From NCBI RefSeq assembly GCF_024679095.1, contig NC_066577.1, positions 5,337,399 through 5,401,398 of the forward strand: a DNA stretch of 64,000 nt, given 5' to 3'. Numbering within the stretch: position 1 is the first letter of the stretch; each line of letters begins with the position of its first letter. Shown piece after piece: positions 58,251 to 64,000 of this stretch. Source of the stretch: Eriocheir sinensis (Eukaryota; Arthropoda; Malacostraca; Decapoda; Varunidae). The notes beneath the pieces are model-generated. The model was not told the DNA's origin, made no database searches, and worked only from the letters and a program-made list of their open reading frames with translations. The translations under genes and the position numbers were made by a program.

Positions 58251-58820
58251 AGTCTGGGGTGTGCATTTTTATGGTCTGGCAACCTGCTGCTGCACTTTGT
58301 GGATAATGTATTGTTATGCTGGACGTATACTTGGGTTCTGTGTCGCCGTCACAAGACTCTGTGGGAGGGAGATATGTAAACACCTTGCACAGCTTCTGTA
58401 GTTTAATATTCTTTCTTAGAAGTACAATTCACTCCTGACTCTTCACTGGCTTACTAAAACTGGGACTGACTCCTCTCGCCCTCTTCTCCTATATATATAC
58501 CGAACAGTACAGTCTAGGACGTTACAGTATATATTCGATTATACAAGAACATGTAGCAAAAATATGTGTGAGTTGGCAACACTTCCCACCTGGAGCCTGG
58601 CCGCTGGCCCCGTGGGGTGCAGGCGGGGCGTCGCTCCCCGCCCCCCCTGCTCGCTCCTCCCAGAGTCTTCCAGAGGCCCATAGACCCCGGGGGAAGCTTC
58701 CAGCACAACAGTATGATAGGCAGACATAGGGAATGGGTGTCACTCTCAGTTATATGAGAGCAACACTGATGAATGCCATCAATCACTGTCAATTTTAGGT
58801 TTGAAATGATTAATGCCATC
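58251..58820. other. Unique sequence, no gene recognised
   Basis: The part 58590-58700 is GC-rich. A minus frame of 114 codons (58514-58858) has no recognisable domain and overlaps the SINE head. Nothing else is supported. Confidence 0.45.
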
Positions 58821-58825
58821 ACAGG

Positions 58826-59145
58826 CGGTGGCTGAGTGGTAGTGTGCTGGGCCCTCATTCACTGCGTGATGGACGATGCGGGTTCGAATCCCCACGCTAC
58901 CACCTGGGATTTTTCAGTCACCGCCGAGTGGCTTAAAACTACCCACATGCTGTCCTGAAGACCACCCATCAACCCGGACTCTAGAGGAAACCATCCAAGT
59001 GAATCAAGGAGTTCCGGGGGGCAGCATGAGCCAAGAGAAGATGGCACCACTTTAAACACTTGCCTGCGCCATAACGGTCTGGGGCCGACTACCATCCAGG
59101 CCCCTCAAGAAAGCCTACCGGCGCTATAGGCGTTCATGTAATTAA
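58826..59145 (+). mobile_element. tRNA-derived SINE family 2, full length
   Basis: The tRNA-like head (58826-58905) has an A-box GTGGCTGAGTGGTAG and a B-box GGTTCGAATCC. The body reads TTTTTCAGTCACCGCCGAGT, CCACATGCTGTCCTGAAGAC, GGGGGCAGCATGAGCC and GCCTGCGCCATAACGG. The 3' end (GGGGCCGACTACCATCCAGG, AAGAAAGCCTACCGG, GCTATAGGCGTTCATG) contains the sequence amplified at 19690-21650. This copy is the reference for the family here. It is not a functional tRNA gene. Confidence 0.85.
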
Positions 59146-59584
59146 TATGCATTTGAAAGCCTACTGCTGTTCTTGGCATAACACCAGGGATGCTTTTTAA
59201 TTATAATCAACAATTTATAAATTAGCAAAAAAAAACAGCCTGTGATGGCATCAATAATTTCAAATTCAAGATTGACCGTGACTGACGTTTTTTGTCACTG
59301 TTGTCCACAGACATCTGACTGCCACTTGAGGACTCCTTGGTGCATCCCGTGCCTGGCCTGCTGGCTTGGTCCCTGAGTGTGGTGTCGGGGAACCTTGCCG
59401 CCCGCTGCAGCTTCCCTGAGGTTTCTGCAAGACCTGCCGACTCCTCACATCAGGAGCAGTGTTGCAGTGGAGGCTGCAGGGCCGGGCAGCAGCCTGAGTG
59501 GCCGGGACCAGCAGGAGCAGACTGCCACTGGTGTGAGGATCAGGGGTGATCAGGAGAACCACCACCACCTTGCTGCTGGCATCT

Positions 59585-59757
59585 CCAGCCACAAAGGAAA
59601 GGGAACGTTTGAGTGTGAGAAGATTGGAGACTGAGAGCAAGTTCACCAGACACAGCCTTGCACTCACTGCTGAAGGAAACCATGAGTGGCCAGAGTGTGG
59701 CCAAAAACTCCCTGGGAAGGGTGGCTTCTGCAACTACACCCACACACTCTGCTGAAA
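59585..59757 (+). pseudogene. Two decayed C2H2 fingers upstream of the zinc-finger ORF
   Basis: Finger-like text continues upstream of the intact array but in shifted frames. GKGTFECEKIGD is in one frame (second Cys replaced by Ile, then a stop). SKFTRHSLALTAEGNHEWPECG and CNYTHT are in the next frame. The intact frame takes over at AEKTHECQKCG. Two frame shifts and a lost Cys suggest an ancestral protein with about eleven fingers whose N-terminal part has degenerated, or a sequence error. Confidence 0.5.
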
Positions 59758-60512
59758 AAACTCATGAATGCCAAAAGTGTGGCAAAAGCTTCAGTACAAT
59801 AAAGGGCCTCAACGTACACATCCATATACACAATGATGAACAACCTCATGAATGCCAAGAGTGTGGCAAAAGCTTCAATACATTAAAGGGCCTCAATGTT
59901 CACACCCATACACACACTGGTATAAGACCTCATGAATGCCCTGAGTGTGGCAAAAAGTTCATCCAGAAAAGTCACCTCAACCAACACACCCTTACACACA
60001 CTAGTGAAATACCTATTGGGTGCCAAGAGTGTGGCAAAAAGTTCCATCAGATGAGTTCCTTCATCAGACACACCCTTACACACACTGGTGAGAGACCTCA
60101 TGAATGCCAAGAGTGTGGGAAAAAGTTCCGACAGATGAGCCTCCTCGTCAGACACACCCTTACACACACTGGTGAGAGACCTCATGAATGCCAAGAGTGT
60201 GGCAAAAAGTTCCGTCAGAAGAGTGACCTCAAAACACACACCTTTACACACACTGGGGAAAGACCTCATGAATGCCAAGAGTGTGGCAAAAAGTTCCGTC
60301 AGAAGAGTGACCTCAACACACACACCCTTACACACACTGGGATAAGACCTCATGAATGCCTTGTGTGTGGCAAAAGATTTTCTTATACAACTAGTTTGAA
60401 CGACCACATCATCAGACACTCTGGCCTGAGAGAGTTCAAGTGTGATGTTTGTGGGAAACATTTTAAAACAAGGGGTGATATTTACAAACACATGAAAACC
60501 CACTTCCCCTGA
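59658..60512 (+). CDS. C2H2 zinc-finger protein, nine fingers
   Basis: The 284-codon frame encodes nine consecutive C2H2 fingers from residue ~38 to the C terminus, mostly with TGERPHECQECGKKF-type linkers. This is typical of sequence-specific nuclear DNA-binding proteins. Helix positions -1/3/6 read by eye are T-G-V, T-G-V, Q-H-Q, Q-S-R, Q-L-R, Q-D-T, Q-D-T, Y-S-D and T-D-K. Fingers 1-2 and 6-7 look like recent duplicates. The last two fingers differ from the rest (CLVCGKRF, CDVCGKHF). No KRAB, BTB or ZAD domain is visible. An acceptor at 59310 (TTGTCCACAG|) could begin this terminal exon, but its frame does not reach the ORF without frame breaks, so the Met at 59658 or 59682 is uncertain. 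Target genes are unknown. Confidence 0.85.
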   Translation: MHSLLKETMSGQSVAKNSLGRVASATTPTHSAEKTHECQKCGKSFSTIKGLNVHIHIHNDEQPHECQECGKSFNTLKGLNVHTHTHTGIRPHECPECGKKFIQKSHLNQHTLTHTSEIPIGCQECGKKFHQMSSFIRHTLTHTGERPHECQECGKKFRQMSLLVRHTLTHTGERPHECQECGKKFRQKSDLKTHTFTHTGERPHECQECGKKFRQKSDLNTHTLTHTGIRPHECLVCGKRFSYTTSLNDHIIRHSGLREFKCDVCGKHFKTRGDIYKHMKTHFP

Positions 60513-60771
60513 GGTGTTGTGTTGTGCTGCAGTTCTGCTCTAGGTGGAAGTGTCAAGTGGTAGTGGTGATGGTGTTGGTTACAGTGGTGGAAGCGGTGGT
60601 CGGCAGTGTTTTACGTAGTGGAACTGGTCTTCAGGTCACACTATGCCAAGAAGCCGGGTGACAGGGCAGCCGTGCAGTGTTCTGGGTGACTGTACTTGGC
60701 TGCAATACAAGCTGTGTCTACATCCACCAGACCATATGTGTTCCCCTCGGAAACTACTTGATATCTCTTGA

Positions 60772-60777
60772 AATAAA
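60772..60777 (+). terminator. Poly(A) signal of the zinc-finger gene
   Basis: AATAAA lies 260 bases after the stop codon in an AT-rich context, at a plausible distance for a short 3' UTR. Confidence 0.6.
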
Positions 60778-60829
60778 ATAATGATGAAACAATTGATGAA
60801 GTTCATTAAAATGTCCTTGTAAAATGTGG

Positions 60830-61050
60830 CCGGAGTTGGCTGGGTGACCATGGGGGTGGGAGAGGGGTGGGTGATCATGGTGGTAGTGGAGTGGGGATGG
60901 TGTGGATGGGTGTGGTGGTGGATGACCATGGGGGTGGGAGAGGGGTGGGTGATCATGGTGGTAGTGGAGTGTGGATGGTGTGGATGGGAGTGGGGTGAAT
61001 GACCATGAGGGTGGAGGTGGGAGTGGGCTGGGTGATCATGGGGGTTCGAG
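60830..61050. repeat. About 80-bp minisatellite, G/T-rich
   Basis: Between two and three units of ATGACCATGGGGGTGGGAGA, GGGGTGGGTGATCATGGTGG and AGTGGAGTG.GGATGGTGTG are present. Confidence 0.8.
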
Positions 61051-61364
61051 TGGAAGTAGTATCGGTACTAACCACTAATAACCAGTACCAAGATTTTCCG
61101 GTACTACTCGATCGGTACTGCGGTTCCGTTAAGTATCGGAACCCTAAGTACGGTACCATTACCGCTGGAAAGGTCGGTATTAGAAGACATATTCGCTTCT
61201 GACATTAGTATTTCTAAAGGTCAAAGCGAGGATCAGTTGAGTTCTAATGAGCGTTTCTTAGGTTCATGGTACAGAAGAAGGGTCACACTACCACCAGGGT
61301 CATACAACTACTCATGAAAATGGCCAAAACTCCTACGAAAGCCTTGTCAAATATGTGTACTTAA

Positions 61365-61924
61365 GCTCCGTTCACACTGTGCCGACTCTGGGCCACGACT
61401 ACCCACGACTCTAGGGTACACGAGGTCTTGGGTGTTGATGTGAAAGGGTCGGGCATGTCTTGAAAGAGGTCTTGAGACTGTTACCGAATGCTGCGCCGAC
61501 GTCGTGACGGGAGTCTGGAGTCGTGAGGGTTAGCACGACATGCTGGCAACTAGTTGGCCGAATGTCCCAGACAGTCGGCAAGACACCAAGGGCCATATTT
61601 TTAAACCTTTCAAGGCCCAAGAACACGACTTTGACAACGCTTTCACGGGTAGTTTGGGCATTTCCAGGGGTAGTTCTTTGACCCTGGTGGTAGTGTGACA
61701 AAGCTTCTGTAACATGAACGTGGAAATAACACTAATCACAACGCTATTAATATCCTTTTGGTCTTTGGAAATAGCTGATGGGAGCTGATGGGAGCGTTGA
61801 AAATACCCCCCCAAGACCCCAATAAAACCTCCCCCCCTTCTTGGAGCGTGGGAACCAACTTGTCAAAATGGAAAAGTCGTTGGGTTGTCGTGGCCCAGAA
61901 TCGGCACAGCGTGAACGGGGCTTT
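61365..61924. mobile_element. MITE with ~40-bp TIRs, next to the 120-bp satellite
   Basis: The left AAGCTCCGTTCACACTGTGC, CGACTCTGGGCCACGAC and the right GTCGTGGCCCAGAATCGG, CACAGCGTGAACGGGGCTTT are inverted. The interior (61620-61720) holds an inverted copy of the 120-bp satellite unit (CTACCCCTGGAAATGCCC when reversed). No transposase is present. Confidence 0.6.
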
Positions 61925-61989
61925 AGTTGGTATTGTCAAATGCTCCCAACCTTTACACCAACTATCTCCAAAGGCCAAAAAGGAGGTTA

Positions 61990-63397
61990 ATCGAATTCTA
62001 ATGAGTGTTCTTTTAGGTTCACGGTACAGAAGAAGGCTCACACTACCACCAGGGTCATAAAAGTAGTGCCCCTGGAAATGCCCTAAACTCCCATGAAAGA
62101 CTAGTAAATTACGTGTTCTAATGAGCGTTCTTTTAGGTTCACGGTACAGAAGAAGGCTCACACTACCACCAGGGTCATAAAAGTAGTGCCCCTGGAAATG
62201 CCCTAGACTCCCACGAAAGACTAGTAAATTACGTGTTCTAATGAGCGTTCTTTTAGGTTCACGGTACAGAAGGTTCAGACTACCACCAGGGTCATAAAAG
62301 TAGTGCCCCTGGAAATGCCCTAAACTCCCATGAAAGACTAGTAAATTACGTGTTCTAATGAGCGTTCTTTTAGGTTCACGGTACAGAAGAAGGCTCAGAC
62401 TACCACCAGGGTCATAAAAGTACCCCTGGAAATGCCCTAGACTCCCACGAAAGACTAGTAAATTACGTGTTCTAATGAGCGTTCTTTTAGGTTCACGGTA
62501 CAGAAGAAGGCTCAGACTACCACCAGGGTCATAAAAGTAGTACCCCTGGAAATGCCCTAAACTCCCATGAAAGACTAGTAAATTACGTGTTCTAATGAGC
62601 GTTCTTTTAGGTTCACGGTACAGAAGAAGGCTCAGACTACCACCAGGGTCATAAAAGTAGTACCCCTGGAAATGCCTAAACTCCCATGAAAGACTAGTAA
62701 ATTACGTGTTCTAATGAGCGTTCTTTAGGCTCACGGTACAGAAGAAGGCTCAGACTACCACCAGGGTCATAAAAGTAGTACCCCTGGAAATGCCCTAAAC
62801 TCCCATGAAAGACTAGTAAATTACGTGTTCTAATGAGCGTTCTTTTAGGTTCACGGTACAGAAGAAGGCTCACACTACCACCAGGGTCATAAAAGTAGTA
62901 CCCCTGGAAATGCCCTAAACTCCCATGAAAGACTAGTAAATTACGTGTTCTAATGAGCGTTCTTTTAGGTTCACGGTACAGAAGAAGGCTCAGACTACCA
63001 CCAGGGTCATAAAAGTAGTACCCCTGGAAATGCCCTAAACTCCCACGAAAGACTAGTAAATTACGTGTTCTAATGAGCGTTCTTTTAGGTTCACGGTACA
63101 GAAGAAGGCTCAGACTACCAGGGTCATAAAAGTAGTACCCTGAAATGCCTAAACTCCCACGAAAGACTAGTAAATTACGTGTTCTAATGAGCGTTCTTTT
63201 AGGTTCACGGTACAGAAGAAGGCTCAGACTACCACCAGGGTCATAAAAGTAGTACCCCTGGAAATGCCCTAAACTCCCACGAAAGACTAGTAAATTACGT
63301 GTTCTAATGAGCGTTCTTTTAGGTTCACGGTACAGAAGAAGGCTCAGACTACCACCAGGGTCATAAAAGTAGTACCCCTGGAAATGCCCTAAACTCC

Positions 63398-63400
<3 letters not shown>
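61990..63400. repeat. 120-bp satellite
   Basis: About twelve units share GTGTTCTAATGAGCGTTCTT, TTAGGTTCACGGTACAGAAG, CTACCACCAGGGTCATAAAA and AATGCCCTAAACTCCCA. A divergent solo unit lies at 61240-61340. The array ends in a (GA)n run. A 292-codon minus frame crosses it because the unit length is divisible by 3. Confidence 0.92.

Positions 63401-63484
<84 letters not shown>
63401..63484. repeat. (GA)n microsatellite
   Basis: About 42 GA dinucleotides continue directly from the last 120-bp unit. Confidence 0.95.
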
Positions 63485-63485
<1 letters not shown>

Positions 63486-63488
<3 letters not shown>

Positions 63489-63576
63489 CCATATCACCGA
63501 GATCAAGGCAAGTATTGAGAAGGTATCGTCATATATATACCTCTCTATACTTGCCTTGACCGAGATATCCACTCAG
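63486..63576. other. Long hairpin (inverted repeat)
   Basis: The arm GATCAAGGCAAGTATTGAGA followed by AGGTAT pairs with ATACCTCTCTATACTTGCC followed by TTGACC. The loop is about 13 bases (CGTCATATATATA). Outer bases (ATATCC / GGTGATATGG-like) extend the stem imperfectly. It could be a tiny fold-back element or a microRNA-type precursor; nothing here decides. Confidence 0.5.
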
Positions 63577-63635
63577 GCACTCGGTCTCATCCTGTCACTC
63601 GTGAGAGGAAGAAGAAAATGATCGAGGGACATCAT

Positions 63636-63735
63636 GAACGGTATCAGTATCGGTACCGAACAGTCTGGTACCGGTACCGTATACCTTATGGCAGGTACCG
63701 TTAATATCAGTACTGGTACCGGTAACTGCCTACCT
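63636..63735. repeat. GGTACC-rich cluster
   Basis: GGTACCG and its inverse recur (GGTATCGGTACCG, CTGGTACCGGTACCG). A similar cluster lies at 61045-61165. Such stretches occur near ends of some hAT-type elements, but no TIRs were found here. Confidence 0.5.
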
Positions 63736-63788
63736 GTGGCCGCGCTGTCAGTTCATCAATCCTCATTTTGTGCTTCCCCGCCATACAG

Positions 63789-63863
63789 GAAGGCCACGGA
63801 GGACATTTTGTGGTGTCTGGAGGAGGATAAAGGACTCGTGCTTCACCTGACGCCAAGGGACAG
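63789..63863 (+). CDS. Candidate internal exon, unknown protein
   Basis: A 75-bp segment between a good acceptor (CCCGCCATACAG|) and a donor (GACAG|GTAAAT) encodes, in the one open frame, KATEDILWCLEEDKGLVLHL followed by TPRD. Composition looks like normal protein, unlike the repeats around it. Phases at both ends match (one base before, two after). I do not recognise the family, and no neighbouring exon is visible before the window ends. Confidence 0.35.
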
Positions 63864-64000
63864 GTAAATATGGCCGGCAAACAGGCGTAATGGCCGATAA
63901 ACAAAGGGGGCGTGTCCAAGGGTGAGGGTTGCCCGCTGGTCTTGTCATGGGAAGGGTTGAGTTTTTGCCTTAAGGATAATACAAAGGCGTCTGTGGTGTT

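Noticed and set aside
58826..58905. tRNA gene
   Set aside because: A- and B-box-like motifs are present, but the sequence does not fold into a clear cloverleaf with an anticodon I can assign, and it continues into a SINE body found elsewhere.
61530..63572. 292- and 141-codon minus-strand ORFs with repeated SLGHFQGYYFYDPGG
   Set aside because: The 120-bp satellite has a length divisible by three, which keeps one frame open. There is no other support for a gene.

Overview
This window looks like a gene-poor, repeat-saturated stretch of an arthropod nuclear genome, most likely a decapod crustacean. Genes have introns with GT-AG borders. There are many long (GA)n, (AT)n, (GTA)n, (AAT)n and (CCTT)n microsatellites, interspersed TTAGG (arthropod telomere-type) pentamers, tRNA-derived SINEs, and CR1-like and RTE-like LINEs. 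The species cannot be fixed from sequence alone. No viral, CRISPR or prokaryotic gene was recognised.

Host genes. (1) Four coding exons of CHMP3/VPS24, an ESCRT-III subunit, lie on the minus strand between 17106 and 8759. They splice into 166 codons; the exon(s) for the C-terminal tail were not found. (2) A nine-finger C2H2 zinc-finger gene lies at 59658-60512 (+), with two decayed, out-of-frame fingers upstream and a poly(A) signal at 60772. (3) Two paralogous first exons (23450-23662 and 30126-30389, +) encode short secreted-type peptides behind near-identical TATA+TCAGT promoters. They belong to an old ~1.5-2 kb duplication, and their function is unknown. (4) A 75-bp candidate exon lies at 63789-63863.

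Layout. 1-8.4 kb: microsatellites, a Tigger-like MITE, a SINE-tail array and a broken CR1 copy carrying a TTAA-flanked MITE and a SINE. 8.4-17.1 kb: CHMP3, with a CR1 (itself carrying a TTAA MITE) in intron 2 and a ~176-bp satellite filling intron 1. 17.1-28.4 kb: satellites with units of ~175, ~160, 35, 70 and 65 bp, plus SINEs and peptide exon A. 28.4-42.7 kb: peptide exon B, followed directly by a 12.2-kb segment bounded by inverted repeats and filled with LINEs; paralogue A preserves the empty site. 42.9-57.5 kb: 30/33-bp, 31-bp and again 31-bp (7.1 kb) satellites, with a LINE tail carrying nested MITE and SINE insertions between them. 57.5-64 kb: a TIR element, a SINE, the zinc-finger gene, a 120-bp satellite next to a MITE, and a long hairpin.

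Main theme. Several satellites can be traced to the ends of transposable elements in the window. The 35-bp array at 19.7 kb runs seamlessly out of a SINE 3' end. A ~109-bp array is the tail of a second SINE family (8, 4 and 2 units in three copies). A 35-bp array and a TTAGG-type array are expansions at two internal points of a piggyBac-like TTAA MITE (four copies). The window therefore suggests satellites seeded by transposons.
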